NCBI GenBank assembly: GCA_036186865.1
Contig: AP025053.1
Location: forward strand, 35,332,477 to 35,396,476
DNA from: Eustoma russellianum
Lineage: Eukaryota > Streptophyta > Magnoliopsida > Gentianales > Gentianaceae
Direction: 5' to 3'
Length of the DNA: 64,000 nucleotides
Part shown: positions 1 through 11,309 of the stretch, one piece after another
Position numbering within the stretch: the stretch's first letter is position 1
Layout: every line of letters starts with the position of its first letter
Made by a program: the position numbers and the translations under genes
Notes under the pieces: model-generated
The model's input: only the letters and a program-made list of their open reading frames with translations
Told to the model about the DNA's origin: nothing
The model's database searches: none

Positions 1-944
1 AGCCAGAAGTGCTAATGTATTTAGGAACCAGAAAAAAAAATTAAATAAACAAAAGATTCGGTAAACTTCATGGCAAACATGTCATTGTCATATCCGGCAT
101 TCTTGTCTCCATATTAGATCATCCTGTTAGCGTGGATGTTGAAAATCCAATCGAGGGCCGAAATGATAATGAAAAAACATAGATTAAGCAGAAGTCTACA
201 GTATAGCTAGTGCAGGTTTATTGTGGATACAATTTTATAATATATCTGCAACCAAAAGCACAATAAAAATAGAGATTATATAATATCGAACTAAAAATAT
301 AACCAACTATATCCAGAGGCAAAAGATCAGAACTTCTGGTGACAATTTTTTTATCCTTATAGAAAAGATAGGAGACTTCTCTAATCCGGGTCCAGGACTT
401 ATCATAAGTGTCATCTAAGACTTATATGAAAGTTACAGATTATCCATAATGAAGAATTGCATGCAGCGGGATTCGAATAAAATAGCAATACTGCACACAG
501 GCTGCGTATGTGATAGTCTGAACCCGCATCATTTTAGTTGTAATATATCAATCCGAATACAAACTGAACTATATGATGTGATCCGTCGATTTCTTTTACA
601 ATAAATAAATGTAACTTCTTTAAACCGGAGGGTTCGAATGAATTGAGTGTCCAGGTGCTATAACTTGAACTTGGGACCCTACCACTACGTGTAGGTGATG
701 AATTATTATTTAGGAAGTTTGCGTGATTGACGTTGAAGTCTCTAATTTTTTATACTTCCTTTAAGCAGGAGAAGATCTCCCCAAATCTTACTAACTACTT
801 TGAGTGAAGAGAGCGATGAGGAAAGAAAGGTGACTTAGAAAAGCATACATGTATTAATCAAAAAGCTCTCTTCTAAAGTCTTCACCACAACTCTTAACAT
901 GACCCCACTATGTCTCCTATCTTTATTGTCATGTTTGTTGGTGT
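1..944. other. Intergenic DNA, no gene seen
   Basis: No coding region is recognisable. About 470-580 holds a minus-strand SINE fragment: it has a box-B-like GGGATTCGAAT stretch in the flank and the same tail wording (CCGAATACAAACTG) as the SINE fragment near 23.6 kb. Confidence 0.5.
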
Positions 945-951
945 TTTATTA

Positions 952-1135
952 GGATTCAAATTTGAGATGACAAATTATGAGGTCTCTAATCGTGTGTCGC
1001 CACATGTACAAAAGTAAATTTTTTAATAAAAAAAATACAACGTCTCTTCTTTAAAAAACTTTTTTTATACACGTGACGACATGTGATTAGAAGTCTTATA
1101 ATTTGTCTCACTTTTAGCTTCTTCGGATCTGAACT
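952..1135. repeat. Foldback MITE, CACGTG-type family, diverged copy
   Basis: An inverted-repeat element of about 180 bp. Its ends read GATTCAAATTTGAGATGACA and, inverted, TGTCTCACTTTTAGC...GATCTGAAC. The arms carry ATTATGAGGTCTCTAATCG and an inverted counterpart around an A/T-rich centre. It belongs to the same family as the tandem copies at 58393-58880, but is older. Confidence 0.6.
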
Positions 1136-1639
1136 GGTTTTATTGTACCTTACCCTTCATTTTTTAGTCAAATTTTCCATTCGAGCCAAATACTTGGTGA
1201 CCCCTCTTTGCATTGGTTTCATTTACTTTAGAACAAAGTTTAAGATCTTTTCCACCGTTTGATTCTTCTCTCATAAATCATGATTACTTGCTCTATTCAA
1301 GCAAGTTGGCATCAATAATCAATCGTTATTTCACCTAAAAACATGGCTACTAATTTTAGTACTCATTTGAGAGCAAAAGACAAACAAGTGTAAGCAGGCC
1401 CCACCTTTTCCAAACCTCAACATTTACTTCATTGGTATCCCTTAAAAATGTCATCAATCTTATGAATTAGCTGAAATAAGTTTCAAAGTGTTAATTTATG
1501 TGTGTACAAAATATCTTATGTGATAATACTTTTCTTTGTTTTCTAAGAACATGTGGAAGAACCGTGAACAAGTGCTCTTCATAGGTACCTGTACTGTTTT
1601 TATTAAATATAACTAGCAAAATAAAATAATGGGATAATT

Positions 1640-1825
1640 TACCTTTACCTCCCCTGTAGTCTGCATAAGGAGACACCAGCACTGCAGGCAAGCCTACAGG
1701 CCAAGAAGCTCCCACACTATGCACTTGCAGGGAAGGGGTTTTCTTGCCTTTGGCAAGAATTGAACCCCTGACATCTCTTTCGAAAACCCCTGCCCGAAAC
1801 CAGTTGGTCTATATCCTGGGTATAC
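1640..1825 (-). mobile_element. tRNA-derived SINE
   Basis: On the minus strand, RNA polymerase III boxes lie in tRNA order. A box-A-like ATAGACCAACTGGTTTC is followed about 35 bp later by a box-B-like GGGGTTCAATTC. A non-tRNA body runs to a GGGGAGGTAAAGGTAAA end. A real tRNA gene is unlikely because no acceptor stem or cloverleaf closes around the boxes. Confidence 0.55.
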
Positions 1826-2040
1826 AATACTATTACTAGCTTGACGAATTTCAGCTGTTACTTGCCAAAATGACTTTAATTTGTGAAAATTTGCTGGATT
1901 TACATGGTCCCTGAATATGTAAGTTACTCTTACCAGTTAAAATAAGTGATGGAAATGCTCTAGTCTTCTATAATATTTGTTGTATAATGATTTTGAAGGG
2001 AATAACAAATATATACAGACACATATATTATATGTGCATA

Positions 2041-2045
<5 letters not shown>

Positions 2046-2090
<45 letters not shown>
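2046..2090. repeat. (AT)n microsatellite
   Basis: An uninterrupted run of TA/AT dinucleotides of about 45 bp in AT-rich DNA. It is likely to vary in length between individuals. Confidence 0.9.
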
Positions 2091-2092
<2 letters not shown>

Positions 2093-2157
2093 CCGGAAGT
2101 CTCCTTGGAAGCAAACTCTCTATCTTTAATTTGTGATGGAATTATTGTTTGTCGGGA

Positions 2158-2335
2158 TGAGATCCTCTCACCCAAAATCTCTCACCCCTCTCCCTACCGT
2201 ACAACAAGTGGCAGTAGGAGAGGGTGATGAGGCTAAATGTCGGTGACCCTTATTTAGCATCACCACCCTCACCTGCTGCCACTTGTCGTGCGGTGAGGAT
2301 AGGGTTAAGGGATTTTTAGGTGATGTAATCCAAAC
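2158..2335. repeat. Foldback MITE, GGTGAGG family, copy 1
   Basis: A long inverted repeat. The left arm has GAGGGTGATGAGGCTAAATG and the right arm has TAGCATCACCACCCTCACC. The outer parts carry AAGTGGCAG and CTGCCACTTGT. It is the same family as 16883-17035, 41771-41953 and 59101-59245. No coding capacity. Confidence 0.65.
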
Positions 2336-3224
2336 CTTTGTTTGTCTGTCTCTCATCCTCCCCAGACGCTATGATAGCGTTGCTATCGTTGAGATATACT
2401 GGGTATGTGTTGCATGTCATCCTCCTCCGACGATATGATAGCGTTGCTAAAGTTGAAATATACTGGGTATGTGCTGCATTGTATAGATATCTCTAAATAT
2501 AGGCTAGCCTAGGTGGGAATCTTGATCTGATGAAGATGGCAAGAGCTTTTGAGGAAAGACATACGAGCAATGATTAAGCTTAAAATAAGTTAATTAAGCC
2601 AATACAACTGGCGCCAAACTGGGAGTTTCACTGTTGTTAGTGGTTTCCACGGTTTAATATAATAATCTAAATTAATCGGGACGTAAATAATCATGCTTTC
2701 TTGGTTATTGATTTAAGTGATAGCATTATTATCACCTAAGATCATCCGAATCTGGATATGGCCCACAAGTTACAGTTGTCAAGAAAACTAAGCCAGGAGA
2801 AGTATATAAAATCAATTTCAACATAAGATTATTTCGAATTTAGGCTCCATTAACTTTTAAATCATATTTGTCTTCCTTTACACCCTTTACTTTGGAATGA
2901 TCCATAAAGATAAAAGATAAACCGCCCAACGTGGCTTAGTTTTCAAGTTTTAATCTGTTTTTTTAGATATGTTCGAGGGAAACATGTATGACAGCCTTTT
3001 ATGCTACGATTTCTGCAGCAATATTGGTTATTCATATTGTATTTTTCGACCTTGAAGTTACGGTTCGAGCCGCGAAAACAACCTCTTACAAAAAGTATAG
3101 AGTAATGTTGTGTACATCAGATCATAAAGCGATCCGACCTTTTCTCGTATCATGTACAAACGCGAGAGCCTATTGCACTTGGAACGCCCTTTATATTATA
3201 TTTTTTGTTTACACGTTCACCGTT

Positions 3225-3488
3225 TCTATTTCCAATGGAGTTAATGACACAATCTTCCTTGATTTTGGAATATGATGGAATAAAGCAAAACGACTCACTA
3301 AATTAGCTGTGCTTCTTATATTGTGAAGTAACAGTTGATCGATACAGCTAGACACAATTTTCGTTATGGATCATCAGGAAACAACCTCAGTGTGTTTCTA
3401 ACACATGAGTATGGTCACGTACATCCGACTCTCCATACGGCACCATAGACAAGAGCATTTAATTCAATAGGTAATGTTGTTGTTGTTG
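3225..3488 (+). mobile_element. SINE-like repeat with (TTG)n tail, copy 1
   Basis: About 260 bp, ending in GTAATGTTGTTGTTGTTG. The same sequence recurs at 27965, 30371, 31018, 38382, 57271 and 61876. Shared landmarks are AAATGACTCACTAAATT, TTGTGAAGTAGCAGTTGATC and GTGTGTTTCTAACACATG. Near the tail, the reverse complement resembles the AU/TS-type SINE 3' region (GGGTATGGGAGGGTCGGAT, TACGCAACC). No clear tRNA-like head is visible, so these may be 5'-truncated. A 95-codon frame overlapping the left part (2988-3275, +) has no known motif and I do not call it. Confidence 0.6.
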
Positions 3489-3879
3489 CGCGTTCACATT
3501 TATATTGTGGCCTTGGACCTTTGGTGAAAATTTGTTATACGCCTTTCAGAGTATTATATATCATGTGAGAAAGTCGAGCATAATATATATGTGTATGTAT
3601 ATATGTATGTACACATGCTAGTGCTTTTGGCATTTGACATCTCAAGATTAGCTGGTTGTCAGTAATAGGGATTATATAACCATCCATTGTAAGTCAACAC
3701 ATGAAAGCTAAGGCCCTTCCTACATGTTAATTCAAATATTTTTGCAAAGTCAATTTGTGATTGATGAAGCCGGATCTTCATCAAGAGTCTAGACGACCTC
3801 AAAATAGCTTCGTCAGTTAACTTGAAGAGTTGTTAACTGGGATCGAAAGTGTGTAGCTAGAATAGCGCCAAATATCCTG

Positions 3880-4720
3880 CACAAGTAAGCACGGGTCAGA
3901 GGTCCCGGGGGGTTAGCCCCGGAAAAAACCCTCCGACGCTCAAGTCAGTTTGGGCCATATCTCACTGAGATTTATAATTTAATGGGTGAGTTAGGAATTT
4001 CTCACAGTATTTGCCGAGGAGCAAAGGGTATGAGCTCGCTTTAGACTATGAATGTTTGAATTCTAGATTCAGATCTTGGTCCTTTTCTTTGTCTTGATTG
4101 GCTTGCCTTTATAGACCTTTTTCCGCCTTTAACTTCTGATAGTAGATTGTGGATAGGACACTTACTTGGGGCAGAAAGCCTAGGAAGCTATAGGTCTGCT
4201 GATATGATCAAGAGCCTGACTGATGTGACTAATAGGCCGGCCTAGTTGATGTGACTAATAGGCCGATTGTTATAACCTTAGCGTGTTCAGGAAGAATACC
4301 CAGCTGTAGTCACTATATTTGAATTGCATCTCTGTCCGAGGGTCCCACGAAGTATTATCGTAATGGGTTCATTTGCTGTGGTACACAGCTGAACCCTGCC
4401 GAAGTGTATGACTTACTGTGGTACACAGCTGAACTCTGCTGAAGTGCATGACTTGGCCTTATCCCGTAGAAGTGGTTTGAAGTACGGCATAGACTGAAGT
4501 TGGTGCCGAGGCTGAGGCTGAGGTGCAGCTGAGGCCGGACAGCCTTGCTTGGTTACTGAACATCTGAACTGCGGTACTTGCTGAACTGCAGTATTTTTGA
4601 GTGCCGATCTTCTAGAGTTGAACTGTTGACTGTTGTTGACTAACAGACGATTTAGTTATGTTTTGTTTATCAGTGATAAACAACCAGAATAATTGGGTGT
4701 GGAATTTTCTACCCTATTGC
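3880..4720. repeat. Unclassified repeat-derived region with local tandem duplications
   Basis: More GC-rich than its surroundings, with no open frame. It contains a 40-bp direct duplication (4376-4415 and 4416-4455, CTGTGGTACACAGCTGAAC) and a shorter one around 4214-4265 (GATGTGACTAATAGGCCG). It could be a worn LTR or large non-autonomous retroelement piece, but I see no terminal repeats. Confidence 0.4.
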
Positions 4721-4886
4721 ATAATGCAATATTTCATTAATTCCACAAGATTTTTCATGTAACTAATACATGGTACGACTTTCGAAAACGGTACAGGAAA
4801 TGTGTTATGCGATAAGTTTAAAAGAACTTTTCGAACAAATATAATAAAAAAATGCATAACTTTATTCATATTAAAGTACGTTCTCG

Positions 4887-5022
4887 ATGCATTAGGCTCC
4901 CGCGTTTTTGCAGGATCCGAAAAAGGCTAGATCACTCCACGATCTGATGTACGCATGCATTAGGCTCCCGCGTTTCTGCAGGATCCGAAAAAGGCTAGAT
5001 CACTCCACGATCTGATGTACGC
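4887..5022. repeat. 68-bp tandem duplication in a SINE-like segment
   Basis: Two copies starting at 4887 and 4955 differ at only one or two bases (GCGTTTTTGCAG against GCGTTTCTGCAG). The unit and the following bases (CTGATGTACGCAACCTTAT, then TTTGTGCAGGAGTC) resemble the 3' part of AU-type plant SINEs. That family assignment is from memory of the consensus. Confidence 0.7.
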
Positions 5023-5847
5023 AACCTTATCTTATACTTTGTGCAGGAGTCTTTCTACCAAAATTTCTAACCGCTGTTATGAAGTTATAACATGCATGTT
5101 TCTAATTAAGTCGTTTGACTTATTCATGGGATAAGCACTTTGTGTTGTCCATGATAGTATTACTTATGTGTAACAAAGATAAAATATTTAATTAGGTGAA
5201 ATTAGCTTTGAGTCATGTGCATGAGAAGACTATTATTCTCATACAATATCTCCTTATCTCGTAAAATATAATAAACCTCTGTACTAGGATATGATCTAAT
5301 TACATGAAGCCAAAACCTTGGATTATATATACTACTCACACTTGGACATAAACAAAGGCATACGATATATAATTAATTCCTGGTGGCTTTAGCTTTAGAC
5401 TAAAAAAATGGTTACAGTTGCACGACTCCAAAAGAACCCATGAGAAAACAAAGGGCCAACCAGTAAGACAAAAGAAATGTGGTTTGGGTCTCAGATAAAG
5501 TAGACACTTAGACGGCTACATAAACACCACGTAACATGTAATGCAAACGTATATTAATTTGGAAACATCTGCACATGTAATTTCCTAATAGATAATACCA
5601 AAAGTGATACTCTTTTTCCCTCTAAGTTCAATGCTCCACATGTCCGAAGTTGGAGTTAAGCACATTTCACGTATATCGCTTAATGTTTTCTTTATACATA
5701 TATATATGTATGTATATATATAATATGAAGACTCTGACTGCGAATACGGATGGAAACATGTTACTTAACCATTATCTAAATGCTTTTCAAACCCTTAGAT
5801 GATTTTATGACATGAATTTGGTCGAACTTATTATGCATCCCCAATGG
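5023..5847. other. Intergenic DNA, no gene seen
   Basis: AT-rich sequence with short TA repeats near 5695-5720. No motif-bearing frame or known repeat was recognised. Confidence 0.5.
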
Positions 5848-5855
5848 CTTCAAAT

Positions 5856-6396
5856 TAGGCCTGTCAAAACTTACCAGATATCCGACATCCGAATTCGAAT
5901 TCGGCTGTCCGAATCGAATATGGTAAGAGCTGTACATTCGTTTCACCGTATTCGAATTCGTATCTGAATAGTATTAGAAAAACAAATACGAATATGGTAT
6001 AGTCATTACCGTATCCGAATATTCGTATCCGAATAGATATTTTTAAAATTAAATAAAAATATATAATAAAATATATAATAATATATAAAAAAAATATGTA
6101 AAAATATTTATTTTTAAAATTTTAAAAAAATCTATATGAAAATATGTATACTCACTGTTGTAAATTTGCTGATTTCGAATTCGGATATCCGGATTCGGAT
6201 ATTCGAACAAATTTGAAATAGATATAATACGGATTCGGATATCCGGCACCGAATTCGAATCCGAACAAATTCGAATTCGGATGACTTCCTAAATATCCGT
6301 CCGGATTCGGATACGAATCCGGATATAGTTAGACAAAAACGAATTCAAATACGGATACTGTGTTACCGTATTCGTTTTATCCGTTTGACATCCCTA
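5856..6396. mobile_element. Non-autonomous hAT-type element (MITE) with 8-bp TSD
   Basis: The terminal inverted repeats are TAGGCCTGTCAAAAC at the left and, read inward from the right, TAGGGATGTCAAACGG. The 8-bp direct repeat CTTCAAAT flanks the element exactly (5848-5855 and 6397-6404), as expected for hAT insertion. The interior is made of overlapping GAATTCGGATATCCG-like palindromes around an AT-rich centre and encodes nothing. The short frame inside (6049-6249, -) is low-complexity Ile/Arg/Asn sequence and not a gene. Confidence 0.85.
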
Positions 6397-6404
6397 CTTC
6401 AAAT

Positions 6405-7701
6405 AGCTTATAAAATTTCTCATATGTGAAACTAAAGGCTTCAAATAGCAGTTTAAAACGAACGAACGTACTTCAAGTGTCTCAAATACATCATGCAATT
6501 TATACTGGTAAATTTCACTTAATACAATATAGAGTGAGTTTAAGATTTCTCATATATACTACTTTTAGGTTTTATTACGTGCAAATCTTAAGATAAGTCA
6601 TGAATTACCAATATTATTTAAACGTGTAAAGTATACGTAAGGAGGAAGAAACAAGGCATGCATGCATATAAGGGTAACGTACCATGAAAGCATGGGAGCA
6701 CTTATAAGCTAATGTTTTTACTATATCCGATATTTAAGGGAAAAAGAAGTGAACACTGAACAACCCAGAAAAAACTGTCCTGATCGGACACTACAACAAC
6801 GACCATACCTATTTTCTTCCAACGACAGCAAAAACTACCGTTAAGATTTGAAGAAGGTAAAAGACATGCAAATAATACATCTATCCTAAGAGATAGAGAC
6901 TTTGCTTCTAGTAAGACCCTCGACTCTATATGTAACTACTCTGATCGGACATTGAAAGGAATACAATATATCATATCAATGATAAAATATCTTTCTCGCG
7001 TTCATTTGTATTCCTTTTCCTTATTTCTTTATTTTGACAAGTCTATCAAATTATTAGAAAATGCATGTTCAAGAGAGTTCATCATGATACCTATCTTCAA
7101 GTTTCTCATAGATATATAGAAACATGAAATTTATTTATAATCCAGAATGGATTCCAGTTCATTCTTTTACTTCTTCCATTATATATTTACAACAAAAAAC
7201 CTCATGGAATATATTAGTCCCATGTCTTAGGGACAGGACAAAGCAAGAAACCAATCTTTAAAGTTTAAACCCTAGTGGGCAGTCATCAATACAATCTTAA
7301 ACCATATGCTATTCACTAGCTAATATAAGTTTGAGGAATCTTCATAGCCATGTGGGCTGGCTTTGTCATATAGAAAAGGGCTCTTTCTTATATATTATTT
7401 GTTTCCCCAAGTTGCATGATAAACCTGTACTTTCTACAACTAGCCATCACATAAACAATCTTTTCAATCCTTGGATGCACTTGTCCTATAAAAGGATCCT
7501 AGTAGATAATTAATGCACTTTGGCTTGGACAGGTAAACAATTCAAGATCTTTGGTCATTCAAGCAAAAGTCAATACTAGAATTTCCAAACAAGGAATCGC
7601 TTGAATAAGCATGATTTCCCCTCAATTAAAAGAATATGCATGATTTGATGTTTTTTATATTTTTATTTTATATGATTTTAGTAATGTTGGTCATTGAATT
7701 A
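6405..7701. other. Intergenic DNA, no gene seen
   Basis: AT-rich. A 60-codon frame at 7331-7513 (+) has no recognisable motif and no neighbouring exon, so I do not call it. Confidence 0.5.
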
Positions 7702-8447
7702 TAGAGAATATTACCTCACATTGATCACTTCGAGAAAAATATATGGATCATATGTGAATGAAATATCACCACCCATTGTCTTAAGGTTTTGAGTGGATAT
7801 GAGTATCACCTAATATAATCCAAAGTTTTAACATGGTATCAGAGCAAATTTAAAATATGGACTCATACTTTGCCAAGCCCATGGTTGGCCATCTATTGTC
7901 TTCCCTCAAGCAGATCCAGATGTTCATGTTTGCCTTATGGTTGGTGATTAAGGTCGGGTTCTAAGGAGCGTGTGTATGTCAAACCATGTTGGTACGCGAG
8001 AGCGGATATTGAGAATATTGTCTCACATCGCTCATTTTGAGAAAAAATATATGGATCATATGAGAATGAGGTACCACCACCCATTGCCTTAAGGTTTTGA
8101 GTTGATATGAACCTCACCTCATGTAAGACCAAGTTTCAACATGGTATCAGAGCAGATTTAAAATGTGAACTCATACCTTGCTAAGCCCATGGTTGGCCAT
8201 GTATTGTCTTTCCTCAAGCAAGTCCAGATGTTCATGTCTGGCTTGGTTTGTGATTGACTGCGGGTTCTAAGGCGCGTATGTATGTTAAACCACGTTGCCA
8301 CGTAATGGCGGGTAATGAGAATATTGTCCCACATCGCTCACTTTGAGAAAAAAAAATATATGGGTTTTATGAGAATAAGATACCACCACGTATTGCCTGA
8401 AGGTTTTAAATGGATGACCTCACTTCATGTAAGCCCAAGTTTCAACA
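7702..8447 (+). mobile_element. TRIM retroelement, LTR-internal-LTR-internal-LTR
   Basis: Three diverged direct repeats of about 132 bp lie at 7702-7833, 8010-8141 and 8316-8447. The second and third start TGAGAATATTGT and end CAAGTTTCAACA (TG...CA). The first starts TAGAGAATATT and has decayed. Each of the first two is followed immediately by TGGTATCAGAGC, the primer-binding site complementary to initiator tRNA-Met. The internal segments (7834-8009, 8142-8315) are about 175 bp and non-coding. The size and layout fit a terminal-repeat retrotransposon in miniature, here as a tandem with a shared middle LTR. I found no convincing target duplication. Confidence 0.8.
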
Positions 8448-11309
8448 TGAATGTTAGTTTGATCCTCTATACAATCCAGTTGGCATTAATACATACAGCA
8501 TACTTCATATAGTTATCCCCACATATTAATATGGCTGGGGTTTGTAATTGAGGGCTTAAATTATTCATTCTAGCCACTAGATCATTAAACTATAGGTTCA
8601 TAGGAATACCTTCTATCAAAGAAAAGTTAAGAACTAGACCAAAGCTACAGGCACCATTGTATGTAGGTCAGTAGGTAGGGGAGGCCATAGGTGTGAACTG
8701 CATGTATCCATATAAAAACATTTCTAATCCCCCATATGCAGATGAAGCACGATAAAAATAAGATAAAAGACTAAACAAACCGACAATATAATCTAACGTA
8801 AGTCAACGTTTAAGCCTCCTCCAACAATTAGTAAAATCAATTTTTTTTCATTTATTTAATTGCTTAGGATAATGTATCTAAGTATCATTATGGGGCATAA
8901 TAAAATATAATAGGTTTATGCAAGTACGCTTATTAAGTGCTAAAGGAATGGATGTATGGCTATACCACACATTTATTTCTTAGAAACATAAAAGATTTTC
9001 TTGCAGACGTTTATAATTGTTATTATTATTGCTTGCTTGGTAACGGGAAAGTCTGAAATTCTCATCCCTGATTAGGCGACCACCGGCACGAAGATCCCTT
9101 GATACGGTGAATTTAAATTACGAGTTGTGTTTCGGTAGACAGATGAAACAAGGCAGAGACCCAGTTGAACGGTAAGAAATTCCATCCAGAAAGAACACAT
9201 AGGATGTGAACCACCAACAAAAATGATGCTATTCTTAAACATCCTACACATGATTGCTGAACTATGGTCGCAAACTATTCATTGTTACTACTGTTGTTCC
9301 TGCAACTCATATAGTTAGAATTTAGTCCATGCCCTCCACAAATATCCACAGCTCTAAGGTTGCTAGTATGTTGCCCTTAGCATATAGTTTAGTTGATGTT
9401 CAGATATTAGATTAACCCAAAGACACATAGTTAGATCATGTTGTCAGCTTCGACCAATGCTTAAATAAGTAAGTTTGGATCTAAACTTTTTGTGAGCATC
9501 AAATAATGTCACTCCTACCTACAAAGCCATTAACTAACCAGATTTGTACACTCCATGAAACTTATTGAGACTATATGGGCCTTTGGCTTTTACGTGGAAC
9601 CTTTTGCACCCAATGTTGCACGAAATGCCACAAGATAAAATGATACAGAAGTAATTCCCCTGTAGTCTTTCACTTCAAAACCCTTATTGTGATCTGAAAA
9701 TACACTATGAAAGTATATACTTGAATGTGTAGTACATGAACCCTACGTTAGTTCATAGTTGGTATATACTTTTCATGATGTTTTTACAACAAGGTCTGAG
9801 AAGAAAAAACTAGGAAGGAATCCCTTCGCAATGATTTGTACCTGCTGTTGGCATCACTTAATTTCAGTTTTTTCCGTTAAGAAATAAGGAATTTTCAATT
9901 ACTTTTTTCAATTTATTAGATTGCAACATCCATGTGGATAGTATTTTTGCCCCAGGCCATCGGGCATTTCCTACAAATTCTTTCACTTTATGGCAGTTCG
10001 GTCCTGTCACTTTAAGGCGCTTTGGCCCTAGTTCCCTGGACATTTCTTTCCAATAACGGTCTGAAACCCGACACATGCGAATTCCCTTTGACACAAAATC
10101 TTAAAATACATTGTCATCAAGGCTAGACGATATGCAATTCTTCTGTTTCAGATTGTTTTTCTTGTTTCTTTTTCAAATTGCTTTTCCTCTTCGGCCGCAA
10201 TTGCCAACAAAAATTCAGGCTCTTCTTCCGTGTCTTTCAAACGGGCAAAATAAAGGTTTTGTTCCCACAATTGTCAAGATTAATTCCTATTTCCTATAAT
10301 CTCTGATATCTTTCACTAAAACTGTCAGGTCGTTTACCTCGGAAGATATGCGAGCAATAACACTGCCAATTTAAGTCTAAGACAGTGCATGTTTTAGTCT
10401 GTTGGGTGGGGTGGGGTGGGGTGGGGTGGAGTGGTAACAGGGGTGGGGTACGGGGTTTATAGCTTTGCAGATTTTGCAGCTCATGCAAAGCATCCATAGC
10501 CAACAAAAGAAAAACATCGTCAGCTGATGCACTAAGAAACCATCAACTTTACTGAATGCTTACAAACATTAGACGCTAAAAATCGCTATCAAGAATCACA
10601 TCAAATATCTTAAGAGAAGCTTAAGCTTCAAACAGTCTTGAAAAGATGTCATTTTCACACACGAAGCTGCAGTCAGGAAAAAGTTTTGGAACAGAATACA
10701 AGTTTCACAGTACGCTGAAGAGAAAAAAAATAAAACTAAAACACCATGAAAACTGAATTCGAAGTGAAGACCATGTAGATTGTAAGAAGATATAGAATAG
10801 ATGATAAATAGTTGAGAATGAGGTATACGTGCCTCGCCATTCTCATTGCAAATTCACCTTCTTTTGAATGCTGTTTTGAATAGCTCAAATACACAAGCCA
10901 TTTCCAGACGAGAACTCAAACTGGTCAAAATCAATTCAACAAACCAAACAAAATCCATAAAAGAATTGTTTTGTGTGAGAAAAATGGCCATTACAACCCA
11001 AAAAAAAAAAAAAAAAACTCAATAAAAGGAGGCTTCACAGTTTTATGATTCACAAGCTATCTAAATCTCGCGCCTATTTTATACCGACAATGAAAAAGAA
11101 AAGGAAGGATACAATAAAATACAGAAAACTTTCGTACCTTTTTTAACAACCGACTGCAATAAGTTACAGCAGCCATTGGTCCGAGAAAAACAGCCAAAAA
11201 GCACAGGCAATACCTGTGGCTTCTCCGGGCAATACAACAAGGTGTAATGCAGAGGCGACAGTCCAAGCTCAGGAGCATAGCAAAATGTCATACCCGGACC
11301 ATTGTAATC
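8448..11309. other. Intergenic DNA, no gene seen
   Basis: No coding region is recognisable. Short frames at 9864-10094 (-), 10111-10299 (+) and 10294-10506 (-) have no known motif. The part next to 11310 is probably the 3' untranslated region and downstream flank of the DnaJ gene. Confidence 0.5.
10404..10434 (+). repeat. (GGGGT)n tract, potential G-quadruplex
   Basis: At least five consecutive GGGGT-type units ending in GGAGTGG. Several adjacent runs of three to four G make a G-quadruplex possible on the + strand. Confidence 0.75.

Noticed and set aside
2988..3275. 95-codon + strand frame
   Set aside because: No known motif, and its 3' third is the start of a repeated SINE-like element.
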